From: Marinobacterium mangrovicola
Lineage (GTDB): Bacteria > Pseudomonadota > Gammaproteobacteria > Pseudomonadales > Balneatricaceae
Assembly: GCF_004339595.1 (NCBI RefSeq)
Contig: NZ_SMFU01000010.1
Span: 186,001 to 250,000, forward strand
Direction: 5' to 3'
Length of the DNA: 64,000 nt
Part shown: piece by piece, positions 8,543-17,611 of the stretch
Position numbering within the stretch: the stretch's first letter is position 1
How the letters are laid out: each line of letters opens with the position of its first letter
Program-made: the position numbers and the translations under genes
Notes under the pieces: generated by a model
Database searches by the model: none
The model's input: the letters and a program-made list of their open reading frames with translations, nothing else
What the model was told of the DNA's origin: nothing

Positions 8543-9751
8543 ATGACACAGCCGGAATCTCGCACACCCCGCCGCATTCTCATGTACAGCCACGATACCT
8601 TTGGGCTTGGACATCTGCGCCGCTGCCGTGCCATCGCTCACGCCATCGTTGATCGCTACAAGTCCGCTACCGTACTGATTTTGACCGGTTCCCCGATTAT
8701 CGGCAGTTTCAGTTTCAAGGCCCGTGTTGATTTCGTGCGTATTCCCGGTGTCATCAAGCTGCACAACGGGGATTACACCTCACTGAGCCTGCTGCAGGAC
8801 CTCAGTAACACCCTGGCGCTGCGGGAGTCTATCATCCGCCATACCGCAGAGGTGTTCGATCCCGAGCTGTTTATCGTCGACAAGGAACCGCTGGGTCTTA
8901 AGGGTGAGATCGAGCCGACGCTGGAGATGTTGACGGCCAAAGGTGTGCCCGCGGTTCTGGGCCTGCGCGATGTGCTCGATACGCCTGATCTGCTGGTGCC
9001 GGAATGGGAGCAGAAAAACGCCATAGCGGCGATTGAGCGCTATTACAGCAGGATCTGGGTCTATGGCGACAAGTCCATGGGTAACCCGCTGGATACGGTT
9101 CCCGGCCTTGAGCGTATTGAGTCGAAAATGCTCTATACCGGGTATCTGAGGCGTTCTTTGCCCAGCACCTATACATCGTTGAACCTGGAACAGGTGAAGC
9201 GCCCCTATATCCTGGTGACTCCGGGCGGTGGTGGCGACGGCATCGAAATGGTGGACCGGGTGCTTAAGGCCTATGAATCCGGCGCAGAGATGCCGCTGAA
9301 CCTGCTGATCGTGATGGGGCCCTTTATGCCCAGTGAGACTCAGGAGGCGTTTCAGCACCGCGCTGCGCAGCTCGATCAGGTCGGGATTATTACCTTTGAT
9401 AACTGCATGGAAGCACTGCTTCAGGACGCCAGTGGCGTGATCGCTATGGGTGGCTATAACACCTTCTGCGAGATTCTCTCGTTTGATAAGCAATCCGTGC
9501 TCTTGCCTCGTAAGGTGCCGCGGCAGGAGCAGTGGCTGAGAGCCAAAAAGGCCGAAGCCCTGGGGCTCGCCTGCTGTCTCGACCCCGACAGCCCCGACCT
9601 GGAGCAGGAGCTGCAGAGCGCGCTGAGCGAGCTGCACCTGAAGCAGGCGCCCTCGGGCAAGATGCCGCCCGGTTTTATGAGTGGCCTGGAGAAAATCTGT
9701 TTCGATCTGCAGGAACTGATGGATGTAGAGGATGAAGTAGTCTGTGGATAA
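8543..9751 (+). CDS. MurG/GT28-like glycosyltransferase (COG4671 type), first copy
   Basis: A predicted glycosyltransferase of the GT-B fold, 402 residues from the ATG at 8543 (an ATG nine codons earlier is possible). Typical elements are the N-terminal SHDTFGLGHLRRC loop, the central TPGGGGDGIEM glycine-rich nucleotide-sugar loop and the GGYNTFCEIL motif near the C-terminus, which parallels the donor-binding GGxxT/E region of MurG. No membrane segment is seen, so it should act on the cytoplasmic face. The next gene is a second member of the same family and overlaps it by 8 bp. Donor and acceptor are unknown; context indicates assembly of a surface or extracellular glycan. Confidence 0.78.
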   Translation: MTQPESRTPRRILMYSHDTFGLGHLRRCRAIAHAIVDRYKSATVLILTGSPIIGSFSFKARVDFVRIPGVIKLHNGDYTSLSLLQDLSNTLALRESIIRHTAEVFDPELFIVDKEPLGLKGEIEPTLEMLTAKGVPAVLGLRDVLDTPDLLVPEWEQKNAIAAIERYYSRIWVYGDKSMGNPLDTVPGLERIESKMLYTGYLRRSLPSTYTSLNLEQVKRPYILVTPGGGGDGIEMVDRVLKAYESGAEMPLNLLIVMGPFMPSETQEAFQHRAAQLDQVGIITFDNCMEALLQDASGVIAMGGYNTFCEILSFDKQSVLLPRKVPRQEQWLRAKKAEALGLACCLDPDSPDLEQELQSALSELHLKQAPSGKMPPGFMSGLEKICFDLQELMDVEDEVVCG

Positions 9752-10958
9752 AACGGCTCCGACACTGATGTTTTATGTCCAGCACCTGCTGGGCGTGGGT
9801 CATATCAAGCGTGCCTCGCTACTGGTTAAGGGCTGGCTCGACGCCGGCTTCAACGTCTGCGTTGTGAGCGGCGGTGAACCTGTGCCGCTGTTCAATTTCG
9901 ATGGCGCTGAGCTGGTACAACTGCCGCCGGTGAAAACGGCTGATGCGGCGTTCAGTGCTCTGGTCACCGAGGATGGAGAGCCTCTGGATGAGGCGTTTCG
10001 AGAGCGTCGGCGCAACCAGCTGCTTGATACCTTCTCCGCGGTTCAGCCCGATCTCCTGGTGATCGAAAACTATCCCTTCGGCAGACGTCAGCTGCGCTGG
10101 GAGCTCAAACCGCTGCTGGAGATGGCTTCGAGCGCCGAGAAACGGCCACTGATCGCCTGTTCGGTGCGCGATATCGTGCAGGCACGCAAGCCGGAGCGGG
10201 TGGCTGAAACGGTTTCCCTGATCGAACGCTATTTTGACCTGGTGCTGGTGCACGGCGACGGCCGTTTTGTCCCCTTTGAAAGCAGTTTTCCCGCGGCTGC
10301 CGAGATCGCTGACAAAATCCGCTATACCGGTTATGTCACCGACGCTATCGCCTCGTCTGATGCGGTGGATGAGGCAGTGGAGGGCGAAGGTGAGGTACTG
10401 GTCTCCAGTGGTGGCGGTGCCGTTGGCTTTGGCCTGATGCGGGCGGCAATGGATGGTCGCAGCCAGACCCTGCTGGCCCACAACACCTGGCGTTTTCTGA
10501 TGGGGCCGAATCTGCCCGCCATGGAGCGCGCGGAGCTGGAGCAGGGAGTTAAACCTGGTGTGATCGTTGAGCCGTCTCGCCCGGATTTTCCGGCGTTGCT
10601 GACCCGCTGCGGTTTGTCGATCTCCCAGGGCGGTTACAACACGGTGATGGACCTGCTGGTTGCCCGGTCACCGGCGGTTATTGTGCCGTTCGAGGGGGAG
10701 GGCGAAACCGAGCAGCTTGAGCGCACCTCGAAACTGGCCCAGTTTGGCTTGTGCGCCATGGTCCGGGAGCGAGATCTGACGCCAGAAACCATGGCGCAGG
10801 CAGTGGACCGTGCTGTCGCTCTGCACCCGGAGCAGGTGGATATCGATCTGCAGGGTGCTGCGCACTGTGCGCGGCTGTTGAGTGAGGCGTTGGCAGGCCG
10901 GCAAACGCTAAAGTCAGAGGGCAAGTCAGAGAGCAAGTTGGAGACCCTGGGTGGCTGA
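9744..10958 (+). CDS. MurG/GT28-like glycosyltransferase, second copy
   Basis: A second GT-B glycosyltransferase of the same kind as its upstream neighbour, 404 residues with a GTG start inside the preceding gene. The same landmarks appear in order: VQHLLGVGHIKRASLL at the N-terminus, VSSGGGAVGFGLM in the centre and ISQGGYNTVMDLL near residue 295, followed by an acidic FEGEGETEQLERT segment. The two copies differ widely, so they are old paralogues probably adding different sugars. It overlaps the next gene by 8 bp, which makes the three rightward genes one transcription and translation unit. The specific reaction cannot be read from the sequence. Confidence 0.78.
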   Translation: MDKTAPTLMFYVQHLLGVGHIKRASLLVKGWLDAGFNVCVVSGGEPVPLFNFDGAELVQLPPVKTADAAFSALVTEDGEPLDEAFRERRRNQLLDTFSAVQPDLLVIENYPFGRRQLRWELKPLLEMASSAEKRPLIACSVRDIVQARKPERVAETVSLIERYFDLVLVHGDGRFVPFESSFPAAAEIADKIRYTGYVTDAIASSDAVDEAVEGEGEVLVSSGGGAVGFGLMRAAMDGRSQTLLAHNTWRFLMGPNLPAMERAELEQGVKPGVIVEPSRPDFPALLTRCGLSISQGGYNTVMDLLVARSPAVIVPFEGEGETEQLERTSKLAQFGLCAMVRERDLTPETMAQAVDRAVALHPEQVDIDLQGAAHCARLLSEALAGRQTLKSEGKSESKLETLGG

Positions 10959-11700
10959 TTGGAAAGCGCTGGAAACGGAATTGGCGTTATGGAGTGAGTC
11001 CGGCAAGCAGGCGACGCTCTGGTGGCGTGACGATGATGCGGAAAGACCCAGCGCCGCGCTGGAGCAGTTGATCGCACTCAGTGACCGCTTTCAGGTACCG
11101 CTGGCGCTGGCGACCATCCCGGCTGGAGCAGAACCCGAGCTGGCGCTGAGAGTTCAGCAGGCGAACGCTGTCAGCGTTCTGCAGCACGGTTTTTCTCATA
11201 TCAGCCATGCCCCTGCCAGTGAGCGTAAATGTGAACTGGGTGATAACCGTCCGCTGTCGGATATTACGGCAGAGCTGAATCAGGGCCAGATAAAACTCGC
11301 CGGGCTGTTCGGCGATCTGTTCCTGCCGGTGCTGGTTCCGCCCTGGAACCGTTTAAGCCAGCAGGTGATCGAGTCGCTGCCGGAGCTTGGGTTTATCGGT
11401 CTCTCCACGCTGGGGCCGCGCAGTCTTGAGCAGGGTATTCTCACCGAAGTGAATGTGCACGCCGATCTTATCAACTGGAAGGCGGGGCGCTGCTTCGCCG
11501 GTGAAGCGCGGGCGCTGGGACAGATCATTACTCATCTGCAGCAGCGCCGCCTCGGCGAAGTGGATAGCCGTGAGCCCACAGGGGTGATGACCCATCATCT
11601 GGTGCATGATGAGGGTGTCTGGGCGTTCCTGCCCAAGCTCTTCGATCTGACGCGAAAGGCCGGCGCGCGCTGGTGTGCGGCGAAAGAGATCTTCAGCTAG
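10951..11700 (+). CDS. Polysaccharide deacetylase-like protein
   Basis: A 249-residue protein of the NodB-homology type. The metal-binding start of the domain is seen as LWWRDDDAERP (Asp-Asp), the HxxxH pair as QHGFSH near residue 80, and a later PPWNR motif near residue 130 matches the arginine-containing motif of this family. A C-terminal HHLVHDEGVW may carry the last catalytic histidine. It would remove N- or O-acetyl groups from the glycan made by the flanking transferases. No signal peptide is seen, which is unusual for an extracellular deacetylase and hints at action on a cytoplasmic intermediate. Start is GTG, overlapping the second transferase gene. Confidence 0.72.
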   Translation: MADWKALETELALWSESGKQATLWWRDDDAERPSAALEQLIALSDRFQVPLALATIPAGAEPELALRVQQANAVSVLQHGFSHISHAPASERKCELGDNRPLSDITAELNQGQIKLAGLFGDLFLPVLVPPWNRLSQQVIESLPELGFIGLSTLGPRSLEQGILTEVNVHADLINWKAGRCFAGEARALGQIITHLQQRRLGEVDSREPTGVMTHHLVHDEGVWAFLPKLFDLTRKAGARWCAAKEIFS

Positions 11701-11714
11701 AGGAGGGGGGGCGT

Positions 11715-12317
11715 TTAAAGGCTGGAATCCAGCGGGATATTGTAGTCCCGCAGTTCTATCCCTTCTGCTGAATAGCGAAACACGAGCGCCCGGTCCCAGC
11801 GTATCTTGACTGGGCAGTCCTCCAACATCTCCCAGCTCAGTGCTTCACTGAGCAGGGCGCGAATCACGCCCTTGTGCGTCACTAAACCCAGGCTTTCGGT
11901 ATCGAACTCTGTGGTTTGCAGCCACTCCAGGATGCGCGTACGCACCTGCCGCGGTGATTCGCCGCTGGGTGGCTGCAGATCCAGCCCTTTGTTCTCCTGC
12001 TCCTGCATCGTCGGGCCCAGACGCTGGCGCAGCTCGGGCAGACGTTCACCCTCCCAGTCACCCCAGTTCATCTCGATCAGTGCCGGGGCTGTTTCAAAGT
12101 CGTCGATGCCAAGCGCCTCTGCGGTCTGCTGAGCGCGAAGCAGCGGACTGACATACCAGCGGGACGGGGCCAGGGCCTGGGGTGGGCGTTTGCCGGCCAG
12201 CTGTTCGAGCCCTTCGGCGCTGAGCGGAATATCCCGCCGTCCCTGCAGTCGTTTCTCCTGGTTCCAGGCAGTTTTGCCGTGTCGTATTACCAGCAGTTCC
12301 AATGCTTGGGTTGTCAT
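11715..12317 (-). CDS. Histidine phosphatase family protein
   Basis: A phosphoglycerate-mutase-like phosphatase of 200 residues from the ATG at 12317 (a TTG four codons upstream is possible). The catalytic RHG motif occurs as VIRHGKTAWN at the N-terminus, the proton-donor glutamate in EMNWGDWEGERL, and the second histidine in LVTHKGVIRALL. Members act on sugar phosphates, nucleotides or phosphoproteins; here a phosphosugar or phosphorylated glycan precursor is plausible from its place behind two glycosyltransferase genes on the same strand. It follows the GT4 gene by 17 bp and converges on the deacetylase gene. Substrate not assigned. Confidence 0.82.
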   Translation of the reverse strand: MTTQALELLVIRHGKTAWNQEKRLQGRRDIPLSAEGLEQLAGKRPPQALAPSRWYVSPLLRAQQTAEALGIDDFETAPALIEMNWGDWEGERLPELRQRLGPTMQEQENKGLDLQPPSGESPRQVRTRILEWLQTTEFDTESLGLVTHKGVIRALLSEALSWEMLEDCPVKIRWDRALVFRYSAEGIELRDYNIPLDSSL

Positions 12318-12334
12318 GGCTGCATCCAAAAAAT

Positions 12335-13498
12335 TCAGTCCGTTTGCAGTGAGGGCTTCACCAAGGGGAGAAGCAGGTCCCTGAGGTTGGCTTCAGCCTG
12401 GTTTTCACTGTGGTGTGCCTGGCACCAGTTTCTGGCTTTCTCGCCCAGAATTGCCAATTGCTCTGGACGCTCCAGCAGTTGATCAATGGCCCTGGCCAGG
12501 GCGCCGGGATCGCGCGGAGGCACCAGGGTGCCACTGTTGCTCTCAGAGACGACGCTACTGACGCCACCTTCATTACCAGCGACCACCCAGATACCTGCGG
12601 CCTGGGCTTCCAGCAGCGCCATGCCGAAGGCTTCATTCACGGCTGGCCAGACCATCAGATCCGACGCCTGTAGTAGGGGTATCAGGGTATCGGATGCGAG
12701 GCGACCGGTCATGCAGACCCCAGGTATCTCTGCAAAAGCCTGCCTTATCGCCGCTTCGGCCCGGCCATCGCCGACCAGAATCACCTGCCGGTTTTGCTGC
12801 TGGCATAGCTGCAGGCTCTGGGCCAGCAGCTTGTAGGAGGTTTCCTTGTCGCCGGGTCGCATCATCCCCACGGCGATCAGCCAGGGCAGATCGGGGTCCA
12901 GGTTGAACTGCTGAGACAGCTGCAGGCGGGTGGGCTCTCTCTCCGCAAGGGGCGCGCTTTCCAGAGAAGTGTCCAGGTAGGGCGGCAGGTAAGCGAGCGG
13001 CGCCTCTTCCCGGGCGTCATGTATGCCACCCTCGTCACAGGGATTCAGGCTGACGATCAGATCGGCACGCTGGATCGCCTCTCGCGAAGCATTAAAACCA
13101 AGATCCCAGCGGCCGCCGGCCTGCTTGCCGGCATAGGAAGCCTCGGCAATTATATAGGGGATCGACAGCGCATCGGCGACGATCGGACCGATCCAGTCCG
13201 GCGCTTTGTGATAGAGGTGGTAGGTGAACCAGATCTGTGGACGCTGGCTGGCTGGGAGTTGCAGATAACGTCTGATCAGCCGCTGTGCCAGCTGCTCGCC
13301 AAGCTGACGGATGCGGGCCTGACGCCGGGCATCGCCAGTGCGATCATAGCTGCGGAATTGACTGGCCAGTATCACCTCAAACCCCGCCAGACCGAGCGTA
13401 TGCATCAGCCGCTGTGCGATCAGGCGGTCGCCGGAAGGGTTACCGTGATTGGGCGGTTTCAGCGGCGCGTAAAAAGCCAGGCGCGGCGCCGGGGTCAT
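12335..13498 (-). CDS. Glycosyltransferase family 4 protein
   Basis: A 387-residue GT-B glycosyltransferase of the group-1 (GT4) family. The N-terminal PPNHGNPSGDR segment resembles the acceptor-side loop, and the C-terminal half contains LIAVGMMRPGDKETSY and the donor-binding MVWPAVNEAFGMALLEAQAAG, with the ExFGxxxxE pattern typical of retaining GT4 enzymes. It should act in the cytoplasm on a nucleotide-sugar donor. It overlaps the upstream GT4 gene by 4 bp and is followed closely by the histidine phosphatase. The specific linkage is unknown. Confidence 0.85.
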   Translation of the reverse strand: MTPAPRLAFYAPLKPPNHGNPSGDRLIAQRLMHTLGLAGFEVILASQFRSYDRTGDARRQARIRQLGEQLAQRLIRRYLQLPASQRPQIWFTYHLYHKAPDWIGPIVADALSIPYIIAEASYAGKQAGGRWDLGFNASREAIQRADLIVSLNPCDEGGIHDAREEAPLAYLPPYLDTSLESAPLAEREPTRLQLSQQFNLDPDLPWLIAVGMMRPGDKETSYKLLAQSLQLCQQQNRQVILVGDGRAEAAIRQAFAEIPGVCMTGRLASDTLIPLLQASDLMVWPAVNEAFGMALLEAQAAGIWVVAGNEGGVSSVVSESNSGTLVPPRDPGALARAIDQLLERPEQLAILGEKARNWCQAHHSENQAEANLRDLLLPLVKPSLQTD

Positions 13499-14745
13499 GA
13501 CGACTCACAGGCTTGTGCTGAGACTGGCTGCTGGTGCTCGTCGAACTTGGCCATCAGGTGGTCGATGCCGCGCTCGAAGGAGAACAGCCGGTGTACCCGG
13601 TGCAGGCCCGCTTCCGCCAGCGCGTTGCGCTCATCCGGGTGCGTGATCAGATGCTCAAGCGCCGCCGTCAGGGCGGGCAGATCGTTCTGCTCCACCAGCG
13701 TGCCGGTCTCGCCGTTGATGATCAGCTCCGGGATGCCTGAGATATTGGTGGCCAGGCAGCTAAGCCCCTGGCTCTGCGCTTCCATCAACACGTTGGGCAG
13801 ACCGTCGCGGTCGCCATCGGCGGTGATGCGACTTGGCAACACGAACAGGTCCGCCTCGCGGTAGCGTGCCAGCACCTCGGTCTGCGGCTGGGCGCCGAGC
13901 CAGGTGATGCGCTCCGAAAGCCCCAGCTCGTTGGCCTGGTTGCGCAGTTTATCGGCCAGTGCGCCGCCACCAATGTGGGTAAAGTGCCAGTTCAGCTCCG
14001 GCGGTAGCGCGGCCAGTGCTGACAGCAGCAGGTCATAGCCTTTTTTCTCTACGGCGCGCCCTACGGATATCAGCTCGACCCGTCCGTCGCGGCCATCGTG
14101 AGTTCTGGCGCTGCGGTTTTCGAGATTGGGAAAGCGGGAAAAATCGATGCCGTGATACACCAGCTCGACCTTGGCAGGATCCGGTGACAGCCCCGCCAGA
14201 TAGTCTTTGTTAGCCGCGGTGCAGGTCACCAGCCATTCCAGGTCGACCAGTTTTTCCCGAATCTCCCACTCTGGCTGAGTCCAGATATCCTTGGCGTGGG
14301 CGGAAGCGAACCAGGAACGTTGCGTCAGCAGGCTGGCGTAACGGCCCACGGAACCTGGCGTGTGGATAAAATGGGTGTAGATGCCGCTGGTGCTCTCGGG
14401 CATCTCGCGGGCCAGCACCAGCGCTTGGCCAAAACGGCGGGCGCGGTTGCGGGTGAAGTCGCGGCGCAGATCCTTGATCCAGGCGCCCAAGGTCTTGCCA
14501 AAGCCGGGTTTCGCGAGCGCAGACACCAGCCCTTTGAATACACGCCATGGCTCCTGGTGCAGGTATTCAGGCAGATAGAGCACCGGTGACTGAATCTCTT
14601 TGTGGATCGGATGTATCGCCTTGTCGGTGGGGTGGCGCAGCGAAACAATCGTCATCTTGAGCCCGCGTCGCTCCAGCGCAAGTATCTCCTGTGCGATGAA
14701 GGTTTCTGACAGTCTTGGATATCCTTTCAGGACTAGCGCGATCAA
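13495..14745 (-). CDS. Glycosyltransferase family 4 protein (WcaL/AmsK-like)
   Basis: A 416-residue GT4 glycosyltransferase. The N-terminus YPRLSETFIAQEI is characteristic of the colanic-acid WcaL-type branch. Further landmarks are the GRAVEKKGYDLLLSAL region after the mid-domain linker and VLPSRITADGDRDGLPNVL followed by MEAQSQGL, the donor-site motif. Expected activity is addition of a hexose to a lipid-linked or growing glycan at the inner membrane. It is the first gene of the leftward three-gene unit and faces the ABC protein gene across a 200-bp divergent promoter region. Function in exopolysaccharide or glycolipid assembly is inferred from the locus. Confidence 0.85.
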   Translation of the reverse strand: MIALVLKGYPRLSETFIAQEILALERRGLKMTIVSLRHPTDKAIHPIHKEIQSPVLYLPEYLHQEPWRVFKGLVSALAKPGFGKTLGAWIKDLRRDFTRNRARRFGQALVLAREMPESTSGIYTHFIHTPGSVGRYASLLTQRSWFASAHAKDIWTQPEWEIREKLVDLEWLVTCTAANKDYLAGLSPDPAKVELVYHGIDFSRFPNLENRSARTHDGRDGRVELISVGRAVEKKGYDLLLSALAALPPELNWHFTHIGGGALADKLRNQANELGLSERITWLGAQPQTEVLARYREADLFVLPSRITADGDRDGLPNVLMEAQSQGLSCLATNISGIPELIINGETGTLVEQNDLPALTAALEHLITHPDERNALAEAGLHRVHRLFSFERGIDHLMAKFDEHQQPVSAQACESS

Positions 14746-14946
14746 GGTAACTCTCTCCGGTTTGGCTCCCAGGGGAGCGCGGCCGCGATGGCTCTGGATG
14801 CTCTTACGGGGAACCCTGTAAGTGCTCCGGGTTATAAATCAGAAAAGTTGTATATCTTATCAGTTTACTCACTATGCTGATGGTATAGTTGATCGAGGTC
14901 TGGTGTTGCTCGACACGTTATTTGTTGCCTGCTGAGATAGGGTGGA

Positions 14947-17577
14947 ATGGATTCATCCATATTTAAGTTTATCCGTCGACATACGATGAAGGATCAGATC
15001 CTGATCCTGCTGTTGACGCTGGTCTCCTTCCCGTTTGTCTATGCAACGCTTGAGGTGCCCAAACGCATCGTCAACGATGCGATAGGTGGCGCAAACCCGC
15101 CGCGGGAACTTTTCGGTCATCAGATCGACCAGCTCGATTACCTGATTGTTCTCTGCTTCGTTTTCCTTGGCCTGGTGCTGCTCAACGGCGCGATCAAGTA
15201 TGTGCTCAATGTCTATCGCGGGGTGGTGGGTGAGCGCACGCTGAGGCGCCTGCGCTATGAGCTGTTCGAGCGCCTGCTGCGCTTTCCCTCCAGCCGTTTT
15301 GACAAGGTTTCCCAGGGCGAGATTATTCCCATCGTGGTCGCCGAAACCGAGCCGCTGGGCGGCTTTGTCGGTGAAGCCTACGCACTGCCTGCGTTTCAGG
15401 GCGGCCTGCTACTGACCTACCTGTTCTTTATCTTCAACCAGGACCTGATGCTCGGTACCGCGGCGATAGCGCTCTATCCGCTGCAGATGTACGTGATCCC
15501 TAAACTGCAGCGCAAGGTGAACCTGCTCGGCAAGGCGCGGGTATTGGCCGCGCGTAAGCTGGGTGAGCGTATCAGCGACACCATCTCCGGGGTCAACGAG
15601 GTTCATGTCAGTGATACCTCGCAGTACGAAAAAGCGGTGATCAGCAAGCGTCTCGGTGCGATCTTCGATATCCGATTCGAACTGTACAAAAAGAAGTTCT
15701 TCATCAAGTTTCTGAACAACTTCCTGTCCCAGGTGACGCCGTTTTTCTTCTACCTGATAGGCGGTTACTTTGTCCTCCAGGGCGAGCTGTCACTGGGTGC
15801 GCTGGTCGCTGTCCTGGCGGCTTATAAAGATCTGGATGCACCCTGGAAAGAGCTGCTGCGCTACTACCAGACCAAGGAGGATGCACGGATCAAGTACGAG
15901 CAGATCGTCGAGCAGTTTGATCTGCCCGATATGCTTGATCCAGCGCTGCAGTCGGGCCCGGTGCTTGAACTTGAGCTGGAACAGGGCGCCTGGGACGGTC
16001 GTTGGGTCGGTTATGACCGGGGCATAGGTCGCAGCAAGCTGGAGCAGCTCAACTTCACCCTGCCGGTACATGGCCATACCGCCATTGTCGGTTCCGGTGG
16101 CAGCGGTATTCATGAGATCGGTCTGCTGCTGGCGCGCCTGGATCTGCCCACTTCGGGCACGCTGCAGTTTGCCGGTGCAGATATGCAGACCCTGCCGGAG
16201 TCAGCCATCGGCCAGCACCTGGGCTATGTCAGCAGCGATGTGCACCTGTTTAGCGGCACCATTCGGAATAACCTGATCTATCCGCTGCGGCGGCGTTATC
16301 TGCCGCCGGAGGACGAATCCGAGCGCGAACGCGAGATCCACCTGGCGCTCAGTGCCGGCAATAGCAGTGATGACCCGGATGGTGAGTGGATCGATATGCA
16401 GCGCCTTGGCGTGTCCGACAGGGCTGGGCTGGAGCACCATGTACATCAGGTGATCGAGGCGATGGAACTGTCGGAAGAGCTGTTCCAGTTCGGTCTCAAC
16501 ACCATCGTTGAACAGCCCGGCGACGCATTGAAAGAGGGGGTGCTGGCGGCCCGGGCCTCGATTCACAGCCGTTTGCAGGAGGACGACTACGCCGGGTTGG
16601 TGGAGCCGTTTGACTGGGACCGCTACAACGAAAACCTCACCGTTCACGAGAACATGCTGTTCGGGTCCAAGTCGTCCAACCTCAACAGCGATGAGGCATC
16701 GAGAAACCCGGTGGCGATCCGGTTCCTGCGCGAACAGGGGCTGCTGCATGACTTTTTGATCATAGGTCGGCGCCTGGCGGAGACCATGGTCGAGCTGTTC
16801 TCCGATGTGGAGGAGGGCAGCGATCTGTTCGAGCGGTTCAGCTTTATCCGTGCCGAGGATCTGCCCGAATACCGGGAGCTGCTGAAAACTACCGATCCCA
16901 AGCAGATCGACACCGAGGATATGGCCAAGGTGCAGAAGCTGCTCTACCTGACCAATCAGCTGTGTCCGGCCCGGCACCGTTTGGGTCTGATCGATGCCAG
17001 CATGAAACAGCGCATTCTTAATGCCCGTAAGGCGTTCGCCGAGATTTGGGGCAAGGGTGAAGGCCAGCGCTCACTGGATATCGAGTATTTCGACAGCGAG
17101 TCCTACAACACCGGCCTGACGCTGCAGGAAAATATCCTCTTCGGTCGCACCGGTTACGGTGTGGTGCGTGGGCAGGAGAAAATTTCCGAGCTGATCCAGG
17201 AAGAGATAGGCCGTTTGGGTCTGGTGCGGGCGATCCGCAATACCGGGCTGGATTTCGATGTGGGTACCGGTGGCCGGCGCCTCTCCAGCGCCCAGCGGCA
17301 GAAGCTGGCCTTTGCCAGAACGCTTGTCTGCAAGCCTGATGTGGTGGTGATCAATGATGCCACCGCTAACCTGGATAGCTCCACCGAGTTAAACATCATG
17401 TCGAATCTGCGGCAGATGCTCGCCGGGCGCGGTATGGTGCTGATCACCAGCCGACCCAGGCTGGCGCAGTTTACCGATGATGTGCTGGTGGTGGAGCAGG
17501 GCCGTCTGGTGGATCAGGGCAGTTACTCTGAGTTGGAGGAACGCTGTGAGACGTTCCAGCAGCTGCTCAATGAGTGA
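14947..17577 (+). CDS. Large ABC transporter-like protein with degenerate NBD
   Basis: An 876-residue protein with an exporter-type six-helix membrane domain (about residues 1-330) fused to an enlarged nucleotide-binding region (about 345-876). The ATP-site residues are unusual. Walker A reads GSGGSGIHE near residue 383 (Lys and Ser/Thr lost), the signature is LSSAQRQ (about 779), Walker B is VVVINDAT (Asp to Asn, Glu to Asp) and the switch position reads LITSRPRL (His lost). About 400 residues separate Walker A from the signature, against roughly 100 in normal domains. The post-Q-loop element appears three times (TIRNNLIYP, LTVHENMLFGS, LTLQENILFGR). It may have lost or altered ATPase activity. 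It probably serves the adjacent glycan genes as a flippase or scaffold. Confidence 0.75.
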   Translation: MDSSIFKFIRRHTMKDQILILLLTLVSFPFVYATLEVPKRIVNDAIGGANPPRELFGHQIDQLDYLIVLCFVFLGLVLLNGAIKYVLNVYRGVVGERTLRRLRYELFERLLRFPSSRFDKVSQGEIIPIVVAETEPLGGFVGEAYALPAFQGGLLLTYLFFIFNQDLMLGTAAIALYPLQMYVIPKLQRKVNLLGKARVLAARKLGERISDTISGVNEVHVSDTSQYEKAVISKRLGAIFDIRFELYKKKFFIKFLNNFLSQVTPFFFYLIGGYFVLQGELSLGALVAVLAAYKDLDAPWKELLRYYQTKEDARIKYEQIVEQFDLPDMLDPALQSGPVLELELEQGAWDGRWVGYDRGIGRSKLEQLNFTLPVHGHTAIVGSGGSGIHEIGLLLARLDLPTSGTLQFAGADMQTLPESAIGQHLGYVSSDVHLFSGTIRNNLIYPLRRRYLPPEDESEREREIHLALSAGNSSDDPDGEWIDMQRLGVSDRAGLEHHVHQVIEAMELSEELFQFGLNTIVEQPGDALKEGVLAARASIHSRLQEDDYAGLVEPFDWDRYNENLTVHENMLFGSKSSNLNSDEASRNPVAIRFLREQGLLHDFLIIGRRLAETMVELFSDVEEGSDLFERFSFIRAEDLPEYRELLKTTDPKQIDTEDMAKVQKLLYLTNQLCPARHRLGLIDASMKQRILNARKAFAEIWGKGEGQRSLDIEYFDSESYNTGLTLQENILFGRTGYGVVRGQEKISELIQEEIGRLGLVRAIRNTGLDFDVGTGGRRLSSAQRQKLAFARTLVCKPDVVVINDATANLDSSTELNIMSNLRQMLAGRGMVLITSRPRLAQFTDDVLVVEQGRLVDQGSYSELEERCETFQQLLNE

Positions 17578-17611
17578 CTCTAATAACTGAGGTTGGAAAG
17601 GTGCCGGCCGA

